64,000 nucleotides of DNA from an uncultured Eubacterium sp. (GTDB lineage: Bacteria; Bacillota; Clostridia; Peptostreptococcales; Anaerovoracaceae): contig CALCFD010000055.1 of NCBI GenBank assembly GCA_937900695.1, positions 53,064 through 117,063 on the forward strand, given 5' to 3'. Within the stretch, counting starts at the first letter, position 1, and each line of letters starts with the position of its first letter. The notes beneath the pieces are model-generated. The model was not told the DNA's origin and searched no databases. It saw only the letters and a program-made list of their open reading frames with translations. Below are positions 43,901 to 52,017 of the stretch, one piece after another. A program made the position numbers and the translations under genes.

Positions 43901-44429
43901 TATCAGGAAACAGAAGCATAGTGTAGTCTGCGATAGTAGTAAACATGCCTGGTAGGTAGTTTCCCATATCGTTACAAATTGCTAAAAGTAGCATTTTGTA
44001 TAGCTCATCTCTTTGGTTTGTATCAATAAGCTCAAATACTGTTTCTTTATCTATGCCTTCAATATCTAAGTGGATAGCTTCGTCTAAAAGCTCAGGCTTA
44101 AACTCGTTTTCTGAGTTAGTAAAAACTCTTACCTTTTGAGGGATATAGTTATTTACTTCCATAAAACGAAGGGCTATAAATCTGTTAAACCAAGTGTATG
44201 AAACTTCTTCGATTACCTGATCAAAGCCTTTTTTATTTATTTCATCTATTAGCTGCTTACGCTGAGTTTTTTCTTCTTCTGTAAGAAGTCTGCCGTTTAT
44301 CATTTCGGCGCAGTTATCATCAACGATATCATTGTTTTTAACACCGTATTCGTAGGCTTTACGAGTAACACGTTCTATTAACTCGTTTCTAGACCATACG
44401 GCATAATTTTTAATGGCTGTTTTGTTCAT
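40935..44429 (-). CDS. pglX: BREX-1 adenine-specific DNA methyltransferase PglX
   Basis: At 1164 residues this is a full PglX. It methylates N6 of adenine in a non-palindromic site to mark self DNA. SAM motif I is DTCMGSGHIIIYAFDVF near residue 310, and the catalytic motif IV is NPPYLPVS near residue 487. The middle (about 620-850) is the target-recognition region, where specificity would be encoded; the C-terminus has a coiled coil (LNKELKKLSAQAEELR). GAGAGGG lies upstream of the ATG. No frameshift or invertible repeat was noticed inside it. Confidence 0.96.
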   Translation of the reverse strand: MNKTAIKNYAVWSRNELIERVTRKAYEYGVKNNDIVDDNCAEMINGRLLTEEEKTQRKQLIDEINKKGFDQVIEEVSYTWFNRFIALRFMEVNNYIPQKVRVFTNSENEFKPELLDEAIHLDIEGIDKETVFELIDTNQRDELYKMLLLAICNDMGNYLPGMFTTIADYTMLLFPDNLLKEDSVLGKLISDIEADNFDIEKEGQVEIIGWFYQFYNIEPKDKVFSRKSGTKIKKEEIPAATQLFTPDWIVRYMVENSLGRFWLEGHPNDQLKENWKYYLDEAAQEPEVESKLEDIRNQYKSYKPEDIKLIDTCMGSGHIIIYAFDVFMQIYESYGYTKRDAAQLIIENNLYGIDLDERAYQLSYFAIMMKARQYSRRILSKNIKPNVYYVASSKEVHENIWEYFGEQKEVAMKLWQSFENASELGSLLELDITLDELNSLEDKLEEIKNSTDNDLLAQAYTSEAYDAIAPLMKVAKVLVQKYEVVVTNPPYLPVSNCETTLQKFIKKNYPDSKTDLFAVFMEKCKAMLIRNGLQAMINMHSWMFLSSYEKLREKLLSTTTIVNMAHLGARAFEEIGGEVVQTTAFVLRNGTEHSYVSSFKRLVDFAGQDVKRDAYLADGSLYQVKCDNFEKIPGSPIAYWISKNVSLIFDNESLGEILPVKKGMDTGNNDYFIKLWHEVDFLKISLDKKNKKWIPYDKGGEYRKWYGNNNYVLNYENDGLELKNSTANLRSKHLYFKKSITWNALSSADTCFRFSTYLGAFDSAGSSLFPNEDQIIYYLGLLNSKQSQYFLNLINPTLNYGAGSMANIPIIYTPLKTIDDISRINVDLSKQDWDSFETSWDFTVHPLVKNHTSTASEAYDLWKAECEDRFTQLKANEEELNRIFIDIYGLADELTPEVDEKDVTVCRVFDNKEDIPEAMGKSKYALTKEDVIKSFISYAVGCMVGRYSLDEEGLAYAGGDWDPSKYKTFVPDEDNIIPICDDEYFSDDIVGRFVEFVKVIYGEETLEENLQFIAEALGGKGMPKEVIRNYFLNDFYKDHCKTYQKRPIYWMFDSGKKNGFKALMYLHRYKSDTVARLRTKYVFDQQTRYDDQVSILNNHLQDSASQREKTRLNKELKKLSAQAEELRTYEETVHHFADQMVEIDLDDGVKVNYEKFDGLLAKIK

Positions 44430-44447
44430 TAAAATTCCCTCTCGATT

Positions 44448-45082
44448 TTACACACTTATTTTTTCTAAATCTCTTCTGATTAAACCTTTTGTAGTATCTC
44501 TTTTTCTGTCAATTTTTTTGACCCATTTATCACAATAGTTCCTCTTTTTTCTGTTTAGTACTTTAGGAAACTCTACATCACTATCTTCTAAGATCTTTGA
44601 ACCCTCTGCAAAGTATTCAAAAATTCTTCTCCAAAAAGTCTAGCATTTTACTTCCATCTAAAAATTCATAAACACTAGATATTATATTATCTGCATCTTC
44701 AAATCTTTCATGCCAAATTAAATAGGCCAAAAGCTTATAGACGCCATCTTGCATTGATGGGCCATATTTTTTATATACGTTTTCTACTAAAAAATCATTT
44801 TTTAGAAAAATATCTACATCTTTATAGATTTCGTCACCATGAAAAGTAATCCTTTCAAGATCATCAATAAATACCCTTGCTACATTATCATTCCCTTTTC
44901 CTTCAGTATTGCCCATCATTTCTTTGTAGTTTTTCTTTATTAATATTTCCCACGTTTTAATAGCTAGTTTAAGATTGATTTTTAACAGTTCTTCAAAAGT
45001 TTTTTTTAATCTCATACTCATTTTCAAAGGGATCTTTAATAAAGATTCCAAAGGATTTTAAAAGCGCCTCTTCTCTTGTCAT
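44448..45082 (-). pseudogene. Frameshifted hypothetical gene (about 210 residues when repaired)
   Basis: Three overlapping reading frames give one continuous protein if two single-base shifts are corrected. It starts at MTREEALLKSFGIF (ATG at 45082) and stops early at NF*. The main frame (EELLKINLKLAIKTWEIL ... SSVYEFLDGSKMLDFLEKNF) then stops again, and a third frame carries EYFAEGSKILEDSDVEF to LEKISV and the TAA at 44448. Shifts coincide with an A8 run near 45013 and a T5 run near 44623. Helical, no recognised family. Homopolymer sites leave phase variation or sequencing error as alternatives to decay. Confidence 0.7.
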
Positions 45083-45135
45083 GACTGCTACTTTCTTCTA
45101 ATTTTGTTTTATGTTATCTCTATGTCCACATTAAA

Positions 45136-45365
45136 TCAACAATTTATATACATAAAACGATTATGCAATTGATTGTTTTCATTCAAAAGTAAATTTCTAA
45201 GAAATAATTCTGAATATTCTGTGGTTTCATATATTTCCCTTTTTAAATCAATATAATTGGCTCTTACCAATGAATTTCTAAAATACAAAGCATTTTCTGC
45301 AAAAGTATCATTAATAGTATTAAACCCTAAGGATTTTAAATATTTAATGAAATTAATATTGTTTT
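45136..45365 (-). pseudogene. Fic protein, C-terminal fragment
   Basis: Translation gives FIKYLKSLGFNTINDTF, AENALYFRNSLVRANYIDL and EYSELFLRNLLLNENNQLHN, the usual tail of bacterial Fic/AMPylase proteins, ending at a TGA. The catalytic HPFxxGNG-type motif is absent. It has no start and abuts the AlbA fragment. The matching N-terminal piece lies at 46696-47096, about 1.3 kb upstream, so one ancestral fic gene appears to have been split with loss of the catalytic middle. Confidence 0.75.
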
Positions 45366-45582
45366 ATCATCATTTTCTGATACACCAAACACTATGATTC
45401 TACCATGAGAATTTGACAGAGCTAATATTTCTTTTGCTAATGCTGCATTTTCAATCTACTGCCCTTTAAAATCAATTGAATTATGTTCTCCTGTTTGAGA
45501 ATATAAAAATTCTCTCAACTTTTCAAGTGTTGGTTCTCTCAATAATTCATATATTGTCCTTTAATTGTTTTGGAAATTCCAT
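45365..45582 (-). pseudogene. AlbA/Schlafen-type ATP-binding protein, N-terminal fragment
   Basis: From an ATG at 45582 the frames give MEFPKQLKDNIY / ELLREPTLEKLREFLYSQTG / EHNSIDFKGQ-stop-IENAALAKEI / LALSNSHGRIIVFGVSENDD, the start of an AlbA_2 (Schlafen-like) domain protein. It has a frameshift after codon 11, an in-frame TAG at a likely Trp codon, and no C-terminal half. It lies directly downstream of rhuM and directly joins the Fic C-terminal fragment. Inactive. Confidence 0.72.
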
Positions 45583-45611
45583 ACATCCACCTCACATACT
45601 TGAATTATTAA

Positions 45612-46604
45612 TTACTTTAAATTTTCTAATTCTTTTATTGCATCTAAATAATCTCTCTCAACATCACTTAATGTTTTTGCCTTATATTTTTTATATTCTG
45701 TTTCCGCCTTTTTCATTGCTTGTGTATGAGAAATTGAACCATTACCAATTAATAATTCTTCTCCAGTAACTGTTAAGATGTTATCTAGGTGTTTTACCCA
45801 ATCTTCCATTGTCATTACTTGTTCTCGCTCTGCTTGTCTTTCGGCAAAATCAAGATACCCTGACACAAGTTGTCCCATTGCTTTTAACTCTTTTTCATTT
45901 AAGTAATTCTTTGCAATCTTTGCTTCTTTTAATGTTGGTTGATTCCCAGAAAAGGTTGTTAATCCCATGAATTCTTTTTCAGCGTCTGCTCTATGATAAA
46001 TCACTTCTGCAGCCGTTTCGCCATGAATTGCATAATGAATTTTATTTTGTACTTTTTTAAAGAATTGAATAGATACGTCAGCGGTTGGATCATAATCAAT
46101 ACTTGTAGCATATATTTCAAGAATTTGTCTATAGAACACTTTTTCAGATGCACGGATATCACGAATTCTTTCAAGTAATTCCTTAAAGTATCCGCCACCA
46201 CCTAATTCTTTTAAGCGTTCATCATCAAGCACAAATCCTTTTTTCATATATTCCTTTATGAGATTTGTTGCCCATATTCTAAATTGAACTCCTCGTTTTG
46301 ATTTCACACGGTAACCAACAGAAATAATAACATCAAGATTATAGTATTCAATATTTCTTTCTACTTGTCTATCTCCTTCAGTTTGAACTGTTGCAAAATT
46401 TGCAACAGTTGCCTCACGAATCAATTCTCCTTCATCAAAAATATTTTTGATATGTCTTGATATAGTAGATTTATCTCTTTGAAACAAGGATGACATTTGT
46501 TCTAGCGATAACCATACTGTTTCAGAATTAAAAGTTGTTTCAATTTTAACTAATCCATCTTCAGTTGTATAAATAATCATTTTTGAATTATTATCCATTT
46601 TCAT
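45612..46604 (-). CDS. RhuM family protein
   Basis: The 330-residue protein matches RhuM: TVWLSLEQMSSLFQRDKSTISRHIKNIFDEGEL (KilA-N/HTH-like DNA-binding start), NLDVIISVGYRVKSKRGVQFRIWAT, and the C-terminal region ending in ISHTQAMKKAETEYKKY. The frame is intact and AGGAGG precedes a pair of possible starts (46604 or, with better spacing, 46598). RhuM proteins were named from a Salmonella pathogenicity island and are frequent next to restriction systems; their biochemical role is not established. It sits between the two Fic fragments. Confidence 0.88.
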   Translation of the reverse strand: MKMDNNSKMIIYTTEDGLVKIETTFNSETVWLSLEQMSSLFQRDKSTISRHIKNIFDEGELIREATVANFATVQTEGDRQVERNIEYYNLDVIISVGYRVKSKRGVQFRIWATNLIKEYMKKGFVLDDERLKELGGGGYFKELLERIRDIRASEKVFYRQILEIYATSIDYDPTADVSIQFFKKVQNKIHYAIHGETAAEVIYHRADAEKEFMGLTTFSGNQPTLKEAKIAKNYLNEKELKAMGQLVSGYLDFAERQAEREQVMTMEDWVKHLDNILTVTGEELLIGNGSISHTQAMKKAETEYKKYKAKTLSDVERDYLDAIKELENLK

Positions 46605-46695
46605 AAGCCTCCTTATTGCAAAAGCAAAATCGTGTATAACTTAATCTATAATCCTATATTAAGATTTGTTAAAGATGAAAGAATCAGATTTTTTC

Positions 46696-47096
46696 TCATT
46701 TTTCATAAATCATATTATAGTCACGTATTTTACCTGCATGATTATATATATCACCAAATAGTCTTTTATGTATTCTAATATATTCATTTGGAGAAAAACT
46801 AAAGATTTTTCTCCAATAAAATCTTAGCAATTTGAAGTGAAACTTTATCTGCTTCTTTGGTTCTATCTTCAATATCTATTTTAGAATTTGATTTATAATA
46901 GTTATTCAATAATTTATCAGCTTCATCCATAGAAAGATCACCTTCAATATTTCTAATAGCAATATCAATTAAATATTGTGATGTTTTTAATCCGTCAACT
47001 GCTTGCAAACCGATTGCAGTATGCCAGTGCATACCCTTTGTCTCTTTTCACAGGCTCAGATTCATTTATATAGTTTTTAAATAGATTTATATCCAT
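46696..47096 (-). pseudogene. Fic protein, N-terminal fragment with antitoxin-like helix domain
   Basis: From the ATG at 47096 (AGGAGG upstream) the frame reads MDINLFKNYINESEPVKRDK, then shifts near 47035 to WHTAIGLQAVDGLKTSQYLI / DIAIRNIEGDLSMDEADKLL, and shifts again near 46799 to FSPNEYIRIHKRLFGDIYNH / AGKIRDYNMIYEK before a stop. This is the VbhA-like antitoxin region plus the first Fic helices; the HPFxxGNG site is missing. It is the first segment after brxC in the operon. The C-terminal part is at 45136-45365. Confidence 0.78.
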
Positions 47097-47119
47097 GGAT
47101 ATGCCTCCTTTTAATAGGA

Positions 47120-50100
47120 TTATTTAATAATTACGCCATCATTTCCTTTAAGAGCATTTACTAATCTTTCTCTAACGTCTCTTAAATATCTATCGATATC
47201 CTCTTCAGACTCTAATCTTGCAGTATCAAAAACAACTTGTCTATTTAAGCTTCTAATCTTTAATGGAGCTGGTTTTACTTCAACCTCTTTCTTTTCCTCT
47301 ATGTTAGACTGCTGTACATCCTCTTGCGCAATGGCTTCTTCTACAGGCTTTAAGGCTTCTTCTATCTGGGTGATAAATTTGTCTTTGACCTTTATGATCA
47401 TCACTTCATATGCACCAAGATTTAATAAGCTGCTTGAATTTTCAATATCAGCTCTCTTACTATCAAATTCATCTTTAGCGCTATTTAAGATATCAGCTAA
47501 TTTTTCTTCATCTTCCTTAGCCTTATCATTAAGTGCTTCTAAACATCCATCTATAAGCTCAAATAGCTCCTGCTTTTTATTCTTTAGAAGTTCAAGTTTT
47601 ACATCATTTATAACTGAAATAGCATCATTTAACTTAGGAATACGAGAATAATTGTAATTATCGTCATATTTTACAATATCTCTAATTAAATTATAAGCTT
47701 CCATGGCATCTGAGTTGTCTTCATAGTAAGCTAAGTTGTCAAAGAACTCTCTTCTAACATCATCAGCATTTTTATATAAAGTAAACTGAGAATTATAAAA
47801 CTCTTCTACCCTCTTTAAATCTTCCTTATTATCTAGTAAGTCGTCTTCAAGTTTTAAAATAGTATCAATAAGAGCCTTGTTATCTCTTCTAGCAGTAAAG
47901 ACCTCATCTAACAATTCTAAGCCTTCATTGATAATATTTAATCCTGGATAATTACGCTTTTGGTTATATGACTTATATAAATCAAGTTGCTTCTTTTCCT
48001 CTTCAAATTTAGATAAAAGGAATTTTACTGCTTCATCTTCTTCAGAAGGAACATCCATTACGTTAAAGTATTCTTTAGCAAAGTTTCTTGCTTCTTTTAA
48101 CTTACGTTCATCAACCACTTCTTTAAGATCAACTATAACATTGCCATCTGCACTTTTATTTCTTAAAAATGCAACCATCTTTGGATGATCTACGCTTTTA
48201 ATTTCACCAGCATACTTAATTACAATATTTCCGTCTACAACCATAGTAGCAAGTACGCCGGCAATATCTATATTTCTCCATCCATATGGAACTTTACTAT
48301 ATCTTTCGTTAATATCATAAGTTGAAGTACGAAGATTTCTTTCCTTTTGCATGATTAAATAATTTTTAATATCGTCTATAGCGTCTTGGTTTGGCTTAAA
48401 ACCATCCATAACTACATTGTTTTGTTTTAAAATAGTTTCAATATCCGCATCACTAGAATAATGCTCATTGATTTTATATAGTTCACGGTAAGTATGTCCA
48501 ACTAACTTTTCTAAAGCGTTGTTGATTTTATCTGTTGCTTTGCTACCTGCTGGCTGAACAATTTCACCACCAATATAGAATTTACCATTGACTATAGCTT
48601 TTTCTAAAAGATCTTTAACGTCCTTTTCTAGTCTTCTAGCTTCGTTTAATTTTTCTTGTATGATTTTTTGAACTGACTCAGGTTTATCGCTATAACCGCC
48701 CTTTGCATATTTTCTTATTTTTTCAGCAGTTTCAAGTGAGCTAAAATATGTAAACTCATCTGCTAAAAGGCATATAGCCTCATTGTTTTTTGAAGTAGTA
48801 ATAAGGTGCATATCCTGAAGCTCTTGCGGATCTGCAGCTACAGTCATAAAGCGAAGCTTCATAGCATCACCATAAGTATTTCCGATATTTTTATCATCTA
48901 TACTCTGATTAAATTCAAAATCATATTTGCCATACTTAAACTTTTTACTTGTATATATGTCGTTAAAGATTATTTTACCTAAAGAATCTACAATAGCAGA
49001 TGTATCAACATCAGTGTTTCTGATGTCACGAGCGATGTCTTGCTCCTCATCAGTTAAGAACATATACTGATCGCCATTCCTTGATATATAGTTTTGATTA
49101 TCCAAACGGTCTAAAGACTTGTTAATATCTTCTCTTAAAATCTTTTTGTCTGTGCGAATATCGTCAGCCATCAAAATAGTTAGATTTTCAACGTTTGATG
49201 GAATATCGTCGACATATCTAATTAAGTATAAAACCTTTAATAAATTAACATCGGCAACTGTCAGACCTTCGTTGTTTTCTGCTGCACGTTCTGCTCTTTC
49301 CATAACGCTACGGATAGAAGTATCTAAAGATCCGTGAATTGTATCGTAAAAATAGTACATAGGAACAACAGAAAACTCGTCTCTTTTCTGAATTTTTTGT
49401 GCTGATTCCTGGAAACCATTTAACATAGAACGTTCACCACTAGAATGATGCTTACCTGCATGACCTTTTTTACGAATCTGGTTAAATACATCTTTCATAA
49501 TGATAAACTGGTATGGTACAAATGGGAACATCCTTGCAAACTGATCTGGTGAAGTAAAGCCCTTTAAGTCTTTTTTCTGCACCTGAAGAGAATATAGGTT
49601 GCTTAGAACGTTTGCATTGTTGTCGTATACCATACTTAGGTTTTCATATGCCTCATCAGTCTTGTTTAATAGACGTTTTTCTATTACTTCCCCTACTGAT
49701 GATGATGTTAGACTTAGCTTAATGTTAAAACGAGCCATGATTCGTGAAAACTCGTCTGTACGAACTTTGATTATTTCATCTAAGGCTTCCTGACCTGTAG
49801 CGACGATCCAAACTTTGCCTCTACAAACAGATCCGATTTCTTCAGTAATTGACTGTAAGTTTAATAAAAGACTGCGCTCAGTTCCTACATACTGACCAAC
49901 TTCGTCTATCATAAATAAAAGTCTAAAGCCTTCTGGCTTAGTATCTACATATGCCTTAATATCTTCCACTAACTGCTTTATGGAAAACTCAATGTTTTCT
50001 GGACTATCGACCCAATTTCTGGCAGACTCCTCTGACATGCCTAGAGATTGCTGCAAAGCATTTATAACGTCGTCTTCATAAAAAGCAAAGCTGCTGCGAC

Positions 50101-50680
50101 ACTCAAACCAGTCGTCACAAGTAAGCTCATTAAATGCCTTTATGAACTCTTGCATCTTGCCACGTTTCGTTAAATGCTGCTCCATTTTAGCAACTTTTAA
50201 GTCAGAACCACAAAAGCCCAAATGATCGTAAAATGTTCTAGCGAAAACTTTTAAGACTGCTGTGTTGTCCTTGTTTATGGATCCTTCTACGTCTATGTTA
50301 AACAAAATTGTTTCAGTAGGCGCCTGTGTTGATTTTTCAATGTTCATAAATGACAACTCGTCATCGTATTTTTCTCTGAAATATTCAACTGTGCTTTTGC
50401 CTTCTATCTCTTTGTTTTCAAGCAAGTATGAAAGCATCTTAAGGAAGTGAGATTTACCACTTCCAAAGAAACCTGTGATCCAAACACCTATATTATTTGT
50501 AGGCTCATCAAAAGATTTGCTGTATTCTTTAAAAAATGCATCAAAATGCTTTTTTAACTCTGAAGTAACTACGTACTCTGAAACTTCCTGTTTAATTACT
50601 TCTAGGTTTTCTTGCTCTACCTGGATAACACCGTTAATTGTACGGTTAATATCCTTTTGAAACATATCTCTAATAATCAT
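47120..50680 (-). CDS. brxC: BREX P-loop ATPase BrxC
   Basis: At 1186 residues this is full-length BrxC (PglY-like). Walker A is GFFGSGKS at 70-77, and the Walker B-like strand is LLFMIDEVGQYVG near residue 256. Long helical C-terminal segments (about 880-1090) are coiled-coil-like. BrxC is an essential ATPase of the BREX complex. It follows brxB by 15 bases, and the ribosome-binding site GAGGGGAG precedes its ATG. Confidence 0.96.
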   Translation of the reverse strand: MIIRDMFQKDINRTINGVIQVEQENLEVIKQEVSEYVVTSELKKHFDAFFKEYSKSFDEPTNNIGVWITGFFGSGKSHFLKMLSYLLENKEIEGKSTVEYFREKYDDELSFMNIEKSTQAPTETILFNIDVEGSINKDNTAVLKVFARTFYDHLGFCGSDLKVAKMEQHLTKRGKMQEFIKAFNELTCDDWFECRSSFAFYEDDVINALQQSLGMSEESARNWVDSPENIEFSIKQLVEDIKAYVDTKPEGFRLLFMIDEVGQYVGTERSLLLNLQSITEEIGSVCRGKVWIVATGQEALDEIIKVRTDEFSRIMARFNIKLSLTSSSVGEVIEKRLLNKTDEAYENLSMVYDNNANVLSNLYSLQVQKKDLKGFTSPDQFARMFPFVPYQFIIMKDVFNQIRKKGHAGKHHSSGERSMLNGFQESAQKIQKRDEFSVVPMYYFYDTIHGSLDTSIRSVMERAERAAENNEGLTVADVNLLKVLYLIRYVDDIPSNVENLTILMADDIRTDKKILREDINKSLDRLDNQNYISRNGDQYMFLTDEEQDIARDIRNTDVDTSAIVDSLGKIIFNDIYTSKKFKYGKYDFEFNQSIDDKNIGNTYGDAMKLRFMTVAADPQELQDMHLITTSKNNEAICLLADEFTYFSSLETAEKIRKYAKGGYSDKPESVQKIIQEKLNEARRLEKDVKDLLEKAIVNGKFYIGGEIVQPAGSKATDKINNALEKLVGHTYRELYKINEHYSSDADIETILKQNNVVMDGFKPNQDAIDDIKNYLIMQKERNLRTSTYDINERYSKVPYGWRNIDIAGVLATMVVDGNIVIKYAGEIKSVDHPKMVAFLRNKSADGNVIVDLKEVVDERKLKEARNFAKEYFNVMDVPSEEDEAVKFLLSKFEEEKKQLDLYKSYNQKRNYPGLNIINEGLELLDEVFTARRDNKALIDTILKLEDDLLDNKEDLKRVEEFYNSQFTLYKNADDVRREFFDNLAYYEDNSDAMEAYNLIRDIVKYDDNYNYSRIPKLNDAISVINDVKLELLKNKKQELFELIDGCLEALNDKAKEDEEKLADILNSAKDEFDSKRADIENSSSLLNLGAYEVMIIKVKDKFITQIEEALKPVEEAIAQEDVQQSNIEEKKEVEVKPAPLKIRSLNRQVVFDTARLESEEDIDRYLRDVRERLVNALKGNDGVIIK

Positions 50681-50695
50681 TTTTCAAACTCCCCT

Positions 50696-51253
50696 CTAAA
50701 CTGTTTTAAAAGCACGATAGTATTCGTTGGCTTTTAATTTGTTAAATAACTTAACGTAGTGCCCATCAAAATCCCCTGGATAAAATACCACTACCGGAAT
50801 ATCGTTGAAAAGTGGCTGCATAGCTTCTAAAAGGCTGTGGACTCTCATAAACGGAAATACTTTGCCTACACCTGAAAGAACCATAATATCTCCTAGCTGA
50901 TGGTTTTCATACTGCATTTTACTTGCAAATGTTTTAGCATCAAAAGTCTTTTCTAGCTGTTTTTGCAAGGCTTCTTTGCCTTTTCTTTCTTCTAGCGCAG
51001 GAATTCTATCTGTAAGTCTTTTATCTTCACAGATTTTTAAAAATAGCTCATATAGATCGTGATGAATTATATTGCAGCTAAGGTTTTCTTCTTTTAATTG
51101 ATTTACGAAATATCTAATATTCATCTCTTCTCTTGGATCGTAGCAAAATATACGTATGTTTACTTCGTTACTAAGGCCCTTGCCTTCAAGAAAATCTTGC
51201 TGCTGGATTAATTCCTTTAGCTGATCTAATCTTTTGTTTATGTTTTCCATCAT
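50696..51253 (-). CDS. brxB: BREX protein BrxB (DUF1788)
   Basis: The 185-residue protein matches the DUF1788/BrxB family: RLDQLKELIQQQDFLEGKGL, FCYDPREEMNIRYFVNQLK, VLSGVGKVFPFMRVHSLLEAM, and VVFYPGDFDGHYVKLFNKLK. BrxB is one of the small core BREX components; its exact activity is not established. It shares one base with brxA. Confidence 0.95.
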   Translation of the reverse strand: MMENINKRLDQLKELIQQQDFLEGKGLSNEVNIRIFCYDPREEMNIRYFVNQLKEENLSCNIIHHDLYELFLKICEDKRLTDRIPALEERKGKEALQKQLEKTFDAKTFASKMQYENHQLGDIMVLSGVGKVFPFMRVHSLLEAMQPLFNDIPVVVFYPGDFDGHYVKLFNKLKANEYYRAFKTV

Positions 51254-51864
51254 TACTCCCCTTCAAAACAATTAAATACTTGTAAAATATCAAATCGCTT
51301 CTCTTCTAATAATATATTTTTTAAATCGAAATCTATTAATACAATGTTTAATACTTCTGATTTGTTGTCATCTAAATATTCTGTGTCTACTAAGATTTTG
51401 ACTAGTAGACTTTTTATTCTTTTTACTGTGCTGTCCTTCCAAGCTGCCACTTCATCGTTTTGTTCTTGCAATCTTGTGAAAAAGTCGTTAACGTCTTTTC
51501 TTGAAAATGAATAATCTCTGATCCTGTATTTTTCAGCGATTACTGTAGTCATAAACTCATACATAAGTTTGTGCTGCAGCATAATAGCCACTAGGCACAC
51601 TTGCATAGCGCAATCTGATGAGCTGTTTGCAATTATATCTACTAATCTTTTATCTTCTAAACGGTGTATTCTATTTAAGCACACTCTGCATATATTATTT
51701 GTCATCTTTTCAGTTGGGTACTGAAATAGATTGTTTTCGTAAACTTCTTTGATTATTTCTTCGTCTGTCTTACCTTCTAGCAACAATCTTGATACTATTC
51801 TCATTTCATAAAATCTAAATTGTTCGCGAGTTAAAGTAGCTTTATATGTATCATTAAATTTCAC
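51253..51864 (-). CDS. brxA: BREX protein BrxA (DUF1819)
   Basis: The 203-residue helical protein begins with a GTG codon (MKFNDTYKATLTREQFRFYEMRIVSRLLLEG), with GGAGG 10 bases upstream. DUF1819/BrxA resembles NusB-like DNA/RNA-binding folds and is part of the BREX core. It is the first gene of the island's operon, with a promoter at 51903-51931, and overlaps brxB by one base. Confidence 0.95.
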   Translation of the reverse strand: MKFNDTYKATLTREQFRFYEMRIVSRLLLEGKTDEEIIKEVYENNLFQYPTEKMTNNICRVCLNRIHRLEDKRLVDIIANSSSDCAMQVCLVAIMLQHKLMYEFMTTVIAEKYRIRDYSFSRKDVNDFFTRLQEQNDEVAAWKDSTVKRIKSLLVKILVDTEYLDDNKSEVLNIVLIDFDLKNILLEEKRFDILQVFNCFEGE

Positions 51865-51902
51865 TTACTTTTGTCCTCCAATTTTTATACTTATCCTATG
51901 CT

Positions 51903-51931
51903 ATAATACCATAAATCAGCCATCTTCACAA
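51903..51931 (-). promoter_or_regulatory. Putative promoter of the BREX operon
   Basis: On the reverse strand TTGTGA (51926-51931) and TATTAT (51903-51908) are 17 bases apart, about 40 bases before the brxA GTG. No other good promoter lies between brxA and the upstream regulator. Confidence 0.6.
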
Positions 51932-51954
51932 TTTTTATAACATTTTTGATGCGT

Positions 51955-51996
51955 AAAAAAACACCCTTACCTGTGTGTTTTTTGGTAAAGGTGTTT
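51955..51996 (-). terminator. Terminator of the sigma-54 regulator gene
   Basis: On the reverse strand AACACCTTTACC and GGTAAGGGTGTT pair with one wobble around a 12-base loop, followed by TTTTTTT. It isolates the BREX operon from the regulator gene upstream. Confidence 0.8.
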
Positions 51997-52017
51997 TGGT
52001 TTTTTTGTGGCTGATAT

